Positions 35,641 through 45,405 of a DNA stretch of 64,000 nt are shown piece after piece. Source of the stretch: Haloflavibacter putidus (GTDB lineage: Bacteria > Bacteroidota > Bacteroidia > Flavobacteriales > Flavobacteriaceae). The DNA lies in assembly GCF_006546625.1 (NCBI RefSeq), contig NZ_VIAR01000015.1:1-64000 (forward strand), written 5' to 3'. The first letter of the stretch is position 1. Each line of letters starts with the position of its first letter. The notes under the pieces are model-generated. The model saw nothing but the letters and a program-made list of their open reading frames with translations. It was not told where the DNA came from and did not search any database. The position numbers and the translations under genes are program-made.

Positions 35641-37269
35641 ATGCGCTTAGCTTATTTTTTATTATTTCTGGTGTTTGCTTCTTTTGCAGAGGCGCAAGTC
35701 CTTAGCAACAAAGAAACCTATACCCGGGCAGATACACTTCGCGGTTCTTTACGCGCCGAACGCAGTAATTTTGACGTTTTAGAATACGATTTAAGCGTAA
35801 AAGTAGAACCAAACAAAAAATTTATTAGCGGTAACAATAAAATACGTTTTAAAGTTTTAGACTCGCTTCCGCGGATGCAACTCGACTTATTTGCCAATAT
35901 GCAAGTCGATTCAATTATATATAAAAATCAGAAATTGATTTTTGCACGTGAGTATAATGCTGTTTTTATAGATTTTCCTAAAGCCCTAAATCCAGGTAAT
36001 ATAGAAGAAGTCAACTTTTACTTTTCGGGTAAACCGAAAATTGCCAAAAACCCACCTTGGGACGGCGGTTTTATTTTTAACAAAGACAAAAACGGAAAAG
36101 ATTGGGTAAGCGTAGCTGTACAAGGCACCGGCGCCAGTTTATGGTATCCTAACAAAGATCACCAAAGCGACGAACCGGAAACTACCGAAATTCATTTAAT
36201 TGTTCCAGAAAATCTAATGGGAGTTTCTAACGGAAGGTTAACCGGCGAGCAAAATTTAAAAAACGGTTTTAAACAGTTTGATTGGCTGGTAAAAAATCCT
36301 ATCAATAATTATAATATAATTCTTAACGTAGGCGATTATATGCATTTTTCTGACCAATACAAAGATTTAGATTTAGAATATTATGTGCTTTCCTATAATT
36401 TAGAAGCCGCCAAAAAACAATTTGAGCAAGTAAAACCTATGATGGCTTGTTTTTACGAAAAATTTGGACCTTACCCCTTTCCGGAAGATTCATATAAACT
36501 GGTTGAAAGTCCGCATTTGGGAATGGAGCACCAAAGTGCAGTAGCTTATGGCAATGCTTTTAAAAACGGGTATATGGGACGTGATTTGTCCGGCACCGGA
36601 ATTGGTTTACGTTGGGATTTTATCATCATTCACGAGTCTGCCCACGAGTGGTTTGGGAATAGTATAACCGCTTCGGATATTGCAGATATGTGGATTCACG
36701 AAAGTTTTACCGCTTATTCGGAAGCTGTATTTGTAGAATGCCAGTGGGGTAAAGAAGATGGCTTAGCCTACACTCGCGGTACGAGAAGAGGCATTGCCAA
36801 CGACATTCCTATAATTGGCGATTATGGCGTAAACAGTGAAGGTTCGGGCGATATGTATTATAAAGGTGCCAATATGCTAAACAACATCCGCAGTGTGATA
36901 AACGACGATGCTAAATGGTGGCAACTTTTAAAAGATTTTCATACAGAATTTAAACACCAAATAACCAATACCAAAGAAGTAGTAAACTTTTTTGAAAGTC
37001 GGACGCAGGCAGAGTTAACGCCTATTTTTAATCAGTATTTACGATATACCCAAGTTCCGCAGATTGTTTTCCGTAAAGAAAACGGTAAAATACAATACCG
37101 ATGGGAAGCTAAGGCAGAAAACTTTGAAATGCCGTTGGATCTAAAACTATATGGTAAACAAAAACGTATTTATCCAACCAAAGAATGGCAAATCTTGGCT
37201 TCCACAACAGATTTGGAAAAAATTGAAGTTGATTTAGATAGGTTTTATGTAGAAGTAAAGAAAAATTAA
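35641..37269 (+). CDS. M1-family metallopeptidase
   Basis: 542 residues with a signal peptide (MRLAYFLLFLVFASFAEA). The zinc motif is H331-E-S-A-H335 with the third ligand Glu354 in WIHESFTAYSEA. The exopeptidase motif GAMEN reads GMEHQ (294-298). It is shorter than typical M1 aminopeptidases and ends with a C-terminal beta segment, as in many secreted Bacteroidota members. It probably releases N-terminal residues from peptides in the periplasm or outside the cell. A strong hairpin terminator follows. Confidence 0.92.
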   Translation: MRLAYFLLFLVFASFAEAQVLSNKETYTRADTLRGSLRAERSNFDVLEYDLSVKVEPNKKFISGNNKIRFKVLDSLPRMQLDLFANMQVDSIIYKNQKLIFAREYNAVFIDFPKALNPGNIEEVNFYFSGKPKIAKNPPWDGGFIFNKDKNGKDWVSVAVQGTGASLWYPNKDHQSDEPETTEIHLIVPENLMGVSNGRLTGEQNLKNGFKQFDWLVKNPINNYNIILNVGDYMHFSDQYKDLDLEYYVLSYNLEAAKKQFEQVKPMMACFYEKFGPYPFPEDSYKLVESPHLGMEHQSAVAYGNAFKNGYMGRDLSGTGIGLRWDFIIIHESAHEWFGNSITASDIADMWIHESFTAYSEAVFVECQWGKEDGLAYTRGTRRGIANDIPIIGDYGVNSEGSGDMYYKGANMLNNIRSVINDDAKWWQLLKDFHTEFKHQITNTKEVVNFFESRTQAELTPIFNQYLRYTQVPQIVFRKENGKIQYRWEAKAENFEMPLDLKLYGKQKRIYPTKEWQILASTTDLEKIEVDLDRFYVEVKKN

Positions 37270-37306
37270 AATTAGCAAGCTTGTTTGTAAGCTTCACGAC
37301 GCTATC

Positions 37307-37345
37307 AACCTGCAGGGTTTCCAAAACCCTGTAGGTTTTTTTATC
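37307..37345 (+). terminator. Terminator hairpin, also first copy of a dispersed repeat
   Basis: CCTGCAGGGTTT / AAACCCTGTAGG stem-loop followed by seven T, 38 bp after the M1 peptidase stop. The same hairpin recurs at 38075-38110 and, without the T run, several more times up to 38410. Confidence 0.75.
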
Positions 37346-38410
37346 GCGTTTGCCTACGTTAGCGCTCGATTTTAAAAATTGTTTTATTATCAGCGTTTAA
37401 AAGTAACATCTAAATTTTCTACACCACGAAAAGCATTCTTTTTGAGATACCTACAGGGTTGGAAAAACCCTGCAGGATATTTTAGAAGGTCATAAAGTAT
37501 TCTTTTGGATATACTTACAGGGTTCGAAAAAACCTGTAGGAAGAATTTGGATGTAAACTAGTTTTTAAACAAGAATTCTGCTTATTTCAACTAGATTTCT
37601 TATATTTAAGCAGATTAGTTCCTAAAAACAAACCTATGTTTAAACGAAATTCCACTGCAATACTAGTTATACTTGCAATGTTTTTAATTGTACTTAATTA
37701 CGATTTTGCAAATATTAGTTTTCAATCAAATGATTTTTGGCTATCCCTTGCGGCAGGCATAATTTTAATTGCTTCTGCTGTTTCTATTTTTATCAACGAG
37801 TTTAAAAATAATTAGAATAGGTATTTACTGTTTGGTTCTTGTTTCGCCTACGCTAGCACTCGATTTATAGAGTGGTTTATTATCAGCGTTTAAAAATATT
37901 CTTATGACTTAAAAAGTAATCTTTTTAAGATACCTACAGAGTTCGAAAAACTTTTTTAAACAATGTGCTAGCGCCTGTCTGTAACGCGTGGTTTATAGGT
38001 AGTAATGCTAAAATGCCGGTTTAAAATAGTTTCTAGATATTTTTTTTAAATAAAAAATATGCGCTTTTGAACATACCTGCAGGGTTTCCAAAACCCTGTA
38101 GGTTTTTTTACCGAGTTTGTCGGCGTTAGCGCTCGATTTTTAAAATTGGTTTATTACCAGCGTTTAAAAATAACATCTACAGTTTGCTACACCACGAAAA
38201 GCATTCTTTTTGAGATGCTTACAGGGTTGGAAAAACCCTGCAGGATATTTTAGGAGGTTGTAAAGGTTTTTTTAAAACGTTTTAGCGCTCGTTTGTAACG
38301 AGTGCTTTATTATGATCGAGCGTGTTTAAAATAGCTTCCATATACTTTCTATTCAGGAAGAAGTGTTCTTTTTGAGATACCTACAGGGTTGGAAAAACCC
38401 TGCAGGATAT
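37309..38410. repeat. Repeat-rich intergenic block
   Basis: Two direct copies of about 181 bp, 37309-37489 and 38076-38257, agree at roughly nine positions in ten. A third, degraded copy lies near 37840-37950, and a partial one at 38377-38410. Each contains CCTACAGGG or CCTGCAGGG hairpins; about seven hairpins are present in all. The block encloses one short gene (37636-37815). Confidence 0.85.
37636..37815 (+). CDS. Small membrane protein of 59 residues
   Basis: ATG at 37636, TAG at 37813-37815, in frame throughout. The protein starts MFKRNSTAILVILAMF and has two hydrophobic segments (ILVILAMFLIVL and LSLAAGIILIASAVSIFI) with a short Asn/Phe-rich loop, ending NEFKNN. It lies between two 181-bp direct repeats, so could travel with them. 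No -7 element matching the consensus is visible. Two-segment shape and lysine-rich ends support a real gene; function unknown. Confidence 0.5.
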   Translation: MFKRNSTAILVILAMFLIVLNYDFANISFQSNDFWLSLAAGIILIASAVSIFINEFKNN

Positions 38411-38468
38411 TTTGGAAGGTTATAAAATTTTTTAAACAACGCGCTAGTGCTCGTTTTTAACGAGTCTT

Positions 38469-39548
38469 TTATTGTTCAATTTTTTGGATTGTTTTTGGGC
38501 GGTTTATTTTCCCGGTGTGGGTTTCTTCAAAAGTTTTTAACCAGATAATCGCTTTGGGGATTTCGTACTTTTTAAGCGAAGGCAATTCTTTAATTTTATT
38601 TTCTAAATTGTTTTTATTTTCTTTCTCTGGTAAACCTTCCATAAATAAAACAACTTTTTCTCCTAAATCTTGATTGGGTAAACCTGCAATAAAAAACCGA
38701 CGACTCAAAATTTTAGACAATTTGCGCTCTACTTCTTCCGGATGAATTTTTACCCCGCCTGAGTTAATCACATTGTCTGCGCGACCTTTCCAATAGAAAT
38801 GCTGTTTATCTACCAATTCAATCACATCGGTGGTTTGTATTTTACCAGGGTTTACTTTTGGGGCATAAATACACAAGCAGTTTTCTTTATTTTGACTTAT
38901 TTCTACGTTTGGCAAAACCGTAAACGGCACTTCTTCTTTTGCTTGTTTATGGTTTACTTTTTTGGCGGCAATATGCGTAAGCGTCTCGGTCATTCCGTAA
39001 GTTTCGTAAATAATAGTTGAAACCTCTTGCAATTTTTTCCGTAAAGAAGTAGCAATAGCGCCGCCACCAATAATGAGTTTTTTTATTTTGTAGAGGTTTT
39101 TTAGCGAGCGCGCTACTTGAAAAGGCGTCATTGCCGCAAAATCATAGGTTTTATCTACATTTTTTAACGGATTGCCGGCCGGCGTATATGTGTCTAATTG
39201 CCAGCCCAAATGCATAGCTCGTACCAACATTAATTTTCCTGCAATATAACTTACCGGCATACAGAGAATAGCAGTTGTTTTGGGTGGTAAGTCAAAAAAA
39301 TTGCCAGTTGCTTCCGCGCTGTTTAGCATTTGTTGCTTACCGACTTCTATTTTTTTTGGCGTGCCGGTAGAACCGGAAGTTTGCACTAAAATAGTATCTT
39401 TTTCATTCAGAAAATCTACAATAAAACTACCTGTTTCTTGTTCAAAAACCGTGTCTGCATTAGATAACTCTTGCGCAAAATCCAACAAGTTTTTTTCGGA
39501 ATAGATTTTTCCGTTAAGCTTAAATTCCGGATGCACTTTAAAATTCAT
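38469..39548 (-). CDS. menE: o-Succinylbenzoate-CoA ligase (AMP-binding)
   Basis: 359 residues, short for an acyl-CoA synthetase but normal for Bacteroidota MenE. It activates o-succinylbenzoate with CoA in menaquinone synthesis. Motifs in order: VQTSGSTGTPKKIEVG (P-loop, about 53-68), IYETYGMTETLTHIA (A5 motif), YWKGRADNVINSGGVKIHPEE (A8), and the C-terminal lysine in HTGKINRPK. The start overlaps the CPBP protease gene by 11 bp; last gene of a four-gene operon with menC. Confidence 0.9.
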   Translation of the reverse strand: MNFKVHPEFKLNGKIYSEKNLLDFAQELSNADTVFEQETGSFIVDFLNEKDTILVQTSGSTGTPKKIEVGKQQMLNSAEATGNFFDLPPKTTAILCMPVSYIAGKLMLVRAMHLGWQLDTYTPAGNPLKNVDKTYDFAAMTPFQVARSLKNLYKIKKLIIGGGAIATSLRKKLQEVSTIIYETYGMTETLTHIAAKKVNHKQAKEEVPFTVLPNVEISQNKENCLCIYAPKVNPGKIQTTDVIELVDKQHFYWKGRADNVINSGGVKIHPEEVERKLSKILSRRFFIAGLPNQDLGEKVVLFMEGLPEKENKNNLENKIKELPSLKKYEIPKAIIWLKTFEETHTGKINRPKTIQKIEQ

Positions 39549-40491
39549 CGTCCAGTTTATTTTTCGTTTCCACGGAAGGGATTGGTTCTATTTTACCAAG
39601 CAATCTTTCTTTCCAATTGTCCCATTTATATACCTTGGCCATTATCCATAAAAACAACGGATAAATAATAAACACCGGCAAAACCACCTGAAAACCGGCC
39701 GAAGGCTCCGAAACATCTTTTAAAATAGATTCCGATTGGAAGGCCGTCCAATCTGCTGTTACCAACAAAATGCCTATCAAATTATTCCCGGCGTGAAAAC
39801 CAAGGGCGAGTTCCATTCTATCGTCCATTAAGGTTATAATTCCTAAAAACAAACCGGTTCCTATGTAAAACAACATTACGGTGTTTCCCAGCTTCCCAAC
39901 TTCCGGATTAAAAAAATGCAAACCGCCAAAAATCAGCGAAGTCATTAAAAGCGGAAACCATCTATTTTTGGCTAACATTCCAAAACCTTGCATTAAATAA
40001 CCTCTAAAAACGTATTCTTCCAGACTAGTTTGAATGGGAACCATAATGACCGCAATAACCAAAAGAATTAAAAATGGCACTAGTTGAAAGTTGACCACAT
40101 AATCTTCCGGGTTAGAGTTATAATCCATAAAAGTGGTTACAACCGTAAAAATCGCGATAAGCGAAAAACCGAATAAAATACGTTTTATATCTAACTTTTT
40201 CCCAGGGCTGGTCAAGGTTCTAAACGGTTGTTTATGCAATACTCTTAGAGCAAGATACAAGCCTACAAAGCCTACGGCAAAAGAGAGAAGCAATAAAAAA
40301 GTTAATAAATTAGGCGGTAATCCCGCCATTAATTCTTTTTGGGTTTTCCCCAACATATTACCGTTTTCCGAAAAAAACAGCGCGACCCCCAAAGGAATTT
40401 GTCCAATTGTGGAAGCTACGATAACCATTAAAGAACCAATTAAATACCGCCAAAAATCGTGGGCATACTTTTGTGTTTGTGCTATAAACAT
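39538..40491 (-). CDS. CPBP-family intramembrane metalloprotease
   Basis: 317 residues with about eight membrane segments. The CPBP (Abi/CaaX) motif 1 is LEEYVFRGYLMQGF at about 155-170, motif 2 the FGGLHFFN segment at about 198, and motif 3 FHAGNNLIG at about 240. Family members cleave prenylated or membrane peptides, and some give bacteriocin immunity; here the role is unknown. Its ATG shares one base with the menC stop codon and its end overlaps menE, so it is translationally coupled within the men operon. Confidence 0.87.
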   Translation of the reverse strand: MFIAQTQKYAHDFWRYLIGSLMVIVASTIGQIPLGVALFFSENGNMLGKTQKELMAGLPPNLLTFLLLLSFAVGFVGLYLALRVLHKQPFRTLTSPGKKLDIKRILFGFSLIAIFTVVTTFMDYNSNPEDYVVNFQLVPFLILLVIAVIMVPIQTSLEEYVFRGYLMQGFGMLAKNRWFPLLMTSLIFGGLHFFNPEVGKLGNTVMLFYIGTGLFLGIITLMDDRMELALGFHAGNNLIGILLVTADWTAFQSESILKDVSEPSAGFQVVLPVFIIYPLFLWIMAKVYKWDNWKERLLGKIEPIPSVETKNKLDDEF

Positions 40492-41534
40492 TAATTAATA
40501 ATAGATTGTAAATCCCAGTTTTTTTGAGGATTATAGGTTAGAAATTCTTTTTTCACCTCTAAAGGCGCGGTGATATTATTGGTATATAAACTGCCTGTAC
40601 CCAAGCCTTGCGGTAAATTAGTATCTTTTTGATAAGTAAATTGCGCAATAGCATTTAGCCCAATATTACTTTCTAAAGCGCTGGTAATCCACCAACCAAT
40701 TTTATGCTTTTCGGCGGCGTTTATCCACTCGTCAGAAGCTGCAAAACCGCCCACCAAACTTGGTTTTAAAATTATATATTGCGGCTTTATTTGGGTTAAA
40801 AGTTGCTCCTTTTCGGTTTTATTTACAATGCCAATCAATTCTTCATCCAAAGCAATTGGTAAGGGTGTTTCTTGGCAAAGTCTAGCCATTTCTTCTGCTT
40901 GGTCTTGTTTTATAGGTTGTTCAATGCTGTGCAAATCCAATTCGCTTAAACGCTTTAATTTTTCTAAAGCTTGGTCAGGATGAAAAGCGCCGTTTGCATC
41001 TACGCGTAATTCTATCGCTTTCGCGGAAAATTCTTTTCGAATGTATTGCAGCAATTCTACTTCTTTTTCAAAGTCTATTGCGCCAATTTTTAGTTTGATA
41101 CAATGAAAGCCTTGTTCTATTTTCTCTTCAATTTGCTCTTTCATAAAGCTTTTTTCTCCCATCCAAATCAAGCCGTTAATTGGAATTTTCGCTTTTCCTT
41201 CCGTAAAGGCTGAAGGAAATAACTGCATAGGATTTTCTGCTTTTAAGGATTGTAAGGCCATTTCCAATCCAAACTGAATAGAAGGGTAATGTCTTAATTC
41301 TTGCAAAAGTTCACCTTTATCTCGCTGAATATTTTTACAGAGCCACTGCAATTTTTGTTCATAATCCGGCTTATCGTCTATGCTCAACCCGCGTAGAAGT
41401 CCGCACTCGCCTATTCCAATTTTGTTATTATCCCGTAAAATCAAAAACCAGGATTCTTTGGTATGCAGAACGCCCCGGGAAGTTCCGCTGGGGCGTTTAA
41501 ATTGTAAGTTATGTTGTTTGTAAGTTGCTTTCAT
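40491..41534 (-). CDS. menC: o-Succinylbenzoate synthase
   Basis: 347 residues of the enolase superfamily. MenC dehydrates SHCHC to o-succinylbenzoate. KxK catalytic lysine in CIKLKIGAIDF; metal ligands in RVDANGAFHP, SIEQPIKQ and ALDEELIG; second lysine in ILKPSLVGG. It begins 2 bp after the MBL hydrolase gene and is followed by the CPBP and menE genes. menD, menB and menF are not in the window; menA lies 2.8 kb away. Confidence 0.92.
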   Translation of the reverse strand: MKATYKQHNLQFKRPSGTSRGVLHTKESWFLILRDNNKIGIGECGLLRGLSIDDKPDYEQKLQWLCKNIQRDKGELLQELRHYPSIQFGLEMALQSLKAENPMQLFPSAFTEGKAKIPINGLIWMGEKSFMKEQIEEKIEQGFHCIKLKIGAIDFEKEVELLQYIRKEFSAKAIELRVDANGAFHPDQALEKLKRLSELDLHSIEQPIKQDQAEEMARLCQETPLPIALDEELIGIVNKTEKEQLLTQIKPQYIILKPSLVGGFAASDEWINAAEKHKIGWWITSALESNIGLNAIAQFTYQKDTNLPQGLGTGSLYTNNITAPLEVKKEFLTYNPQKNWDLQSIIN

Positions 41535-41536
41535 AT

Positions 41537-42217
41537 TTAGACTTCGATACTTTGACCAATTTCCGGCAATAATAACTCTTTATTTTTCATTTCGAATTTA
41601 TCTTTGGCTAATTTATGGTCAATTTCTATAAAACCAAAAGTATCGTAATGACAACCTAAAATCCGATTGCACTCAATATACTCGCTTGCGATAATAGCGT
41701 CGTCTACGCCCATTGTAAAATTATCGCCAATTGGTAAAACGGCCAAATCTAATTTGGTTCGCATTGGGATAAGTTTCATATCCATTGTTAGCGCTGTATC
41801 GCCGGCAATATAGATATTTCTCTCTTTAGTTTCTATCACAAAACCGCCTGGTTGTCCGCCATAGCTACCATCCGGAAAAGAACTGGTATGAATAGCGTTT
41901 ACATATTTTACCGTTCCAAAATCAAATTTCCATTTCCCGCCGTGGTTCATTGGGTGCACTTCAAAACCTTTTTCTTCGTAGTGGTTAGCAATTTCAAAGT
42001 TGCTAATAATGGTTGCTCCTGTATTTTTTGCAATAGCTTCTGCATCTAAAATATGGTCTTGGTGCGCGTGGGTTAGGAGAATATAATCTGCTTTTATTTT
42101 ATTGATATCTATCTTATCTTTTGCAAGATCGTTTCCTGTAATAAACGGATCTACAACAAGGTGGGTTCCTTCTGTCTCTATTCCTAAGGCGTTTTGCCCA
42201 TAAAATATAATTTTCAT
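41537..42217 (-). CDS. Metal-dependent hydrolase, MBL fold (UPF0173)
   Basis: 226 residues. Metal ligands of the metallo-beta-lactamase fold are visible: THAHQDH at about 49-55, the His of NAIHTSSFPDG, the Asp in YIAGDTALT and the His in LGCHYDTFG. UPF0173 members occur beside menaquinone genes in many flavobacteria, but no reaction is established; here it heads the operon with menC, CPBP and menE. Confidence 0.88.
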   Translation of the reverse strand: MKIIFYGQNALGIETEGTHLVVDPFITGNDLAKDKIDINKIKADYILLTHAHQDHILDAEAIAKNTGATIISNFEIANHYEEKGFEVHPMNHGGKWKFDFGTVKYVNAIHTSSFPDGSYGGQPGGFVIETKERNIYIAGDTALTMDMKLIPMRTKLDLAVLPIGDNFTMGVDDAIIASEYIECNRILGCHYDTFGFIEIDHKLAKDKFEMKNKELLLPEIGQSIEV

Positions 42218-42303
42218 AAGGTATCTTTTTAAATGTGGTTGCTCTGCTGAAAGTAAAAAAATTGTATTGAATTTCTTAAAAATTCACAAGAAAATAACAG
42301 TTT

Positions 42304-42726
42304 TTAGTCCCTGGCTTTTCCTTTCAAATAGGTTTCTGGTGTTAATATAGCTAAACCACTTTTTTTGAAATCTTTTATATTTCTGGTTAGAATAATAGTT
42401 ATCGTGCTGTTTTGAGCGGCAGAAAAGTTTTGTAAGGCATCTTCAAAATCTTTAAACTCCGAATTAAGAGCTTCCAAAACAACGTCTTTATTCATTTCTG
42501 TGATTTCTATTATGCTTAAAAGCTGTTTAATTTTTTCTATTACCAACTGATGTTTTGCCGTTTTTCTTAATAAATAATACACATTGCAAATTATAACCGG
42601 TGTTGTAAATCCGTTTATCTTTTTCTCTTCGCAACGATTTAAAATTTCTGTGGCAAATTCGGCAAAAGGTTCACGGTCAAAGAAGAAATCTAATATTACA
42701 TCCGTATTGATTAAAACCTTATCCAT
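42304..42726 (-). CDS. PIN-domain toxin (VapC-like)
   Basis: 140 residues. The N-terminal INTDVILDFFFDREPFA carries the first catalytic Asp, and the family's second cluster appears in NSEFKDFEDALQNFSA. ILTRNIKDFKKSGLAILTPE is the C-terminal PIN segment. PIN toxins are Mg2+-dependent RNases. Its ATG overlaps the TAA of the antitoxin gene by one base, giving a classic pair. Confidence 0.87.
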   Translation of the reverse strand: MDKVLINTDVILDFFFDREPFAEFATEILNRCEEKKINGFTTPVIICNVYYLLRKTAKHQLVIEKIKQLLSIIEITEMNKDVVLEALNSEFKDFEDALQNFSAAQNSTITIILTRNIKDFKKSGLAILTPETYLKGKARD

Positions 42727-42983
42727 TATAAATATTTTTCTTCTAAGCGGTTTCTAAGTTCTTTCTGATAGTCCATGTTTTTAGGCATTTTAAACGAACC
42801 TTTTAAAGATTTTACGATAGGGTTTAATTTTTTTGATTCTCTATGCTTTTCTTCTTTTGTAAGCGTTTTTAGGTAGTTTTCAATAATATCAGATAAACTT
42901 CTGTTTTTATCTTTAGCGTACTTTTTAGCTCTTTTAATAACTTCTTGCTCTATTGTTAAAGTGAGTTTTGTATTCATTTCCAA
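42726..42983 (-). CDS. Antitoxin partner of the PIN toxin (DUF6364-like)
   Basis: 85 residues. The N-terminal TKLTLTIEQEVIKRAKKYAK plus NRSLSDIIENYLKTL is a ribbon-helix-helix DNA-binding domain like DUF6364, and the C-terminal basic tail would cover the toxin. It precedes and overlaps the toxin gene, so likely represses the pair's own promoter. Confidence 0.82.
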   Translation of the reverse strand: MEMNTKLTLTIEQEVIKRAKKYAKDKNRSLSDIIENYLKTLTKEEKHRESKKLNPIVKSLKGSFKMPKNMDYQKELRNRLEEKYL

Positions 42984-43407
42984 TGCCTTGAATGATTAAT
43001 AAAACAAAGGTAAAGATTTATATTATTGCACGTGTAATTTTTTATCTAAAAACACGTCCTCCCTAGCTTATTGCTACTTAGCATTATAGATGCCGCCATA
43101 TATTACGTATTTATTTAGTTAATAACCAGCATTTTGAAGTTAGTGAATATGTCAGTTTGAGATTCACTACAAAAAAATTTGAAAAACGGCAATATTAAAA
43201 TCGCTTTAAATTAGTTCTTTATGAAATACGTCAATGGTAGCGCAGTAGAAAATTCTTTACGGAAAAGTTTAGCTATACGGAAGAAAAAGAAGAAAATAAT
43301 TTAAATCTTATATCGAACTCGCGTTTTTAAAAAACGATCTTCGGCTCTGTTTGGATTGACAACTTGCGCTTTTTCGATTATGAGCAGCGTGATATTGAGC
43401 TACTTTA
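42984..43407. other. Intergenic region made of dispersed repeat fragments
   Basis: 424 bp without a gene. Pieces at 43148-43188 and 43187-43245 recur in inverted orientation at 49058-49105 and 48770-48835, and 43253-43298 resembles 47964-48010 in direct orientation. It includes a TTTACGGAA site at 43256-43264. Confidence 0.6.
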
Positions 43408-44319
43408 TTAAATTCCGCCAGCGAGCGTAGAGATTATTAAAAATAAAACAGCATAAAGAAATGTGCTTATGGCCACTTTTTTTAATTCGGGGTCTAATGT
43501 TGCCGGGTCTTTAGTTTTGGAAACTTTTTTTAGATGAATAAATAAGGGTATAAATGCCAAAAGGCTTATTGTTAACCACCAATTTTGCACCAAAACAATA
43601 TATACTAAAGCAGATATTGCAGCGATTACAATCAAGCTATAATGATAGTTTTTTGCTCGCTTTGCGCCAAGTTTTACAACCAAGGTATTTTTTCCGGCAT
43701 TTTTATCGCTAATGCGATCGCGCATATTGTTTAAATTTAAAACCGCCGTACTAAGCAAACCTATGCTAATGGCTTGTAAAACGCTGGGAAACCAAAATGC
43801 TTCGGTATATAAAATATAGCTACCAATCACGCTAAGTAGACCAAAAAACAGAAATACAAACAAATCTCCCAAACCGCGATAGCCGTAAGCAGATTTTCCT
43901 ACCGTATATTTTATAGAAGCCGCCAACGCGCTGATTCCTAAAAGAAAAAAGATAAGCGAAAATAAAAAATTATCTTTCCCGAAAGCCGCATAAATGAGGG
44001 CGATGGCAAAAATTAAAGTTATTACCGAAGTAATAATCATTCCTATTTTCATTTCTTGGTGCGTGATAATACCGCTTTGCAAAGCGCGCATTGGCCCCAC
44101 CCGCTCGTGATTATCGGTACCTTTTATGCCGTCTCCATAATCGTTTGCAAAATTGGACAGAATTTGTAAGCCTAAGGTTGTGAGCAATGCCAAAATAAAA
44201 ATATCTGCATCAAAAAAACCTCTTTGTATTGCCAAGGCGGTTCCCATTAAAATACCGGCAACAGACAACGGCAAGGTGCGCAGGCGCGCGGCAGCTATCC
44301 AAGTTTTTAATTTTGTCAT
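43408..44319 (-). CDS. menA: 1,4-Dihydroxy-2-naphthoate polyprenyltransferase
   Basis: 303 residues, an integral membrane prenyltransferase of the UbiA superfamily with about nine membrane segments. It attaches the polyprenyl tail to DHNA in menaquinone synthesis. First Asp-rich motif NFANDYGDGIKGTDNHERVGP near 57-77; second LNNMRDRISDKNAGKNTL near 200. It begins 1 bp after the holA stop, so the two are transcribed together. Confidence 0.94.
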   Translation of the reverse strand: MTKLKTWIAAARLRTLPLSVAGILMGTALAIQRGFFDADIFILALLTTLGLQILSNFANDYGDGIKGTDNHERVGPMRALQSGIITHQEMKIGMIITSVITLIFAIALIYAAFGKDNFLFSLIFFLLGISALAASIKYTVGKSAYGYRGLGDLFVFLFFGLLSVIGSYILYTEAFWFPSVLQAISIGLLSTAVLNLNNMRDRISDKNAGKNTLVVKLGAKRAKNYHYSLIVIAAISALVYIVLVQNWWLTISLLAFIPLFIHLKKVSKTKDPATLDPELKKVAISTFLYAVLFLIISTLAGGI

Positions 44320-44320
44320 T

Positions 44321-45325
44321 TTATTTGGCGGCGTTTATGAGTAATTCTTTTAATAAATCTGCGTTGGTAGCAGAAGCTGCATTAACGCCCTTAGACTTGG
44401 CATCTATCGTACGAATTTGCTCTATCATAGCGCTTACTTTTTTCATTGGGTAATTTTTGGCACCAACCACATAGTCTTTTACAAAATAGGCATTTATACC
44501 CAATTGTTTGGCCGCGTTAAATTTAGATTTATCACTAAGCGCGTGGTATTTTAGCAACTTAGAAAAATAAAGATATAGCAAGGGGGTAGTTTTTTGTACG
44601 GGATGTTCTTTGGGGTTTTGCGAGAAATAGTTTATAATACGAAAAGCTTTTTTAAAGTCTTTTTGCCCTAACGCATTTTGCAATTCAAAATTATTAAAAT
44701 CTTTGCTAATGCCTATATTTTCTTCAATTATATGTGGAGTAATTTGCTGACCTTGTGGTGTAACCAACATTAATTTTTGCAGTTCGTTATTTATTTTTGC
44801 CAAATCTGTTCCTAAAAATTCTAGCAAAAGTATAGCCGCTTTTGGAGAAATGCTATAGTTTTTTCCGTGTAAAACGCGTTTAATCCAATCTGGAATTTGA
44901 TTATCGTACAAGCGCTTACTTTCTACTACCTCGCCCTTTTCTTTTATGGCTTTGTAGAGTTTTTTACGCTTATCTAAGGTTTTGTACTTGTAGCAAAAAA
45001 CCAAAATGGTAGTAGGTTGCATCTGCTTTAAATACAATATTAAATCTTCTATATTTCTACTTAAATCCTGCGCTTCTTTAACAATAATAACTTGATATTC
45101 TGCCATCATCGGGAAGCGTTTTGCAGCCGAAATAATCTCGTCTACACTTACATCTTTGCCATACAAGATGCTTTGGTTAAAGCCTTTTTCTTCTTCGGTA
45201 AGCACATTTTCTTCTATATAATTTGCCAATTGGTCTATATAGTAAGACTCTTGGCCCATTAGAAAATAAATTGGCTTTAATTGCCTTTTATCTATATCTG
45301 CTACTATTCTTTTTATGTCGTCCAT
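44321..45325 (-). CDS. holA: DNA polymerase III subunit delta
   Basis: 334 residues from the ATG at 45325 (MDDIKRIVADI); a TTG lies six codons upstream. Delta is the part of the clamp loader that opens the beta clamp. YFLMGQESYYIDQL is the N-terminal motif; the middle and C-terminal regions have the expected FLGTDLAKINNELQKL and KVSAMIEQIRTIDAKSKG. Sequence is poorly conserved in the family, but length and neighbours agree. Operon with menA. Confidence 0.87.
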   Translation of the reverse strand: MDDIKRIVADIDKRQLKPIYFLMGQESYYIDQLANYIEENVLTEEEKGFNQSILYGKDVSVDEIISAAKRFPMMAEYQVIIVKEAQDLSRNIEDLILYLKQMQPTTILVFCYKYKTLDKRKKLYKAIKEKGEVVESKRLYDNQIPDWIKRVLHGKNYSISPKAAILLLEFLGTDLAKINNELQKLMLVTPQGQQITPHIIEENIGISKDFNNFELQNALGQKDFKKAFRIINYFSQNPKEHPVQKTTPLLYLYFSKLLKYHALSDKSKFNAAKQLGINAYFVKDYVVGAKNYPMKKVSAMIEQIRTIDAKSKGVNAASATNADLLKELLINAAK

Positions 45326-45405
45326 ATCATTTCTTATCGCCAACTGCGGTAAAGGCTCGTTTTAAATTTTGTAAGTTTGCGCTTTAAACCTTTTGGCTTG
45401 CAATT

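Noticed and set aside
37309..38410. Possible CRISPR or attC-like array in the hairpin block
   Set aside because: Hairpins recur at irregular distances, lack G|TT/AAC cores with own-end complementarity, and units are not gene cassettes.
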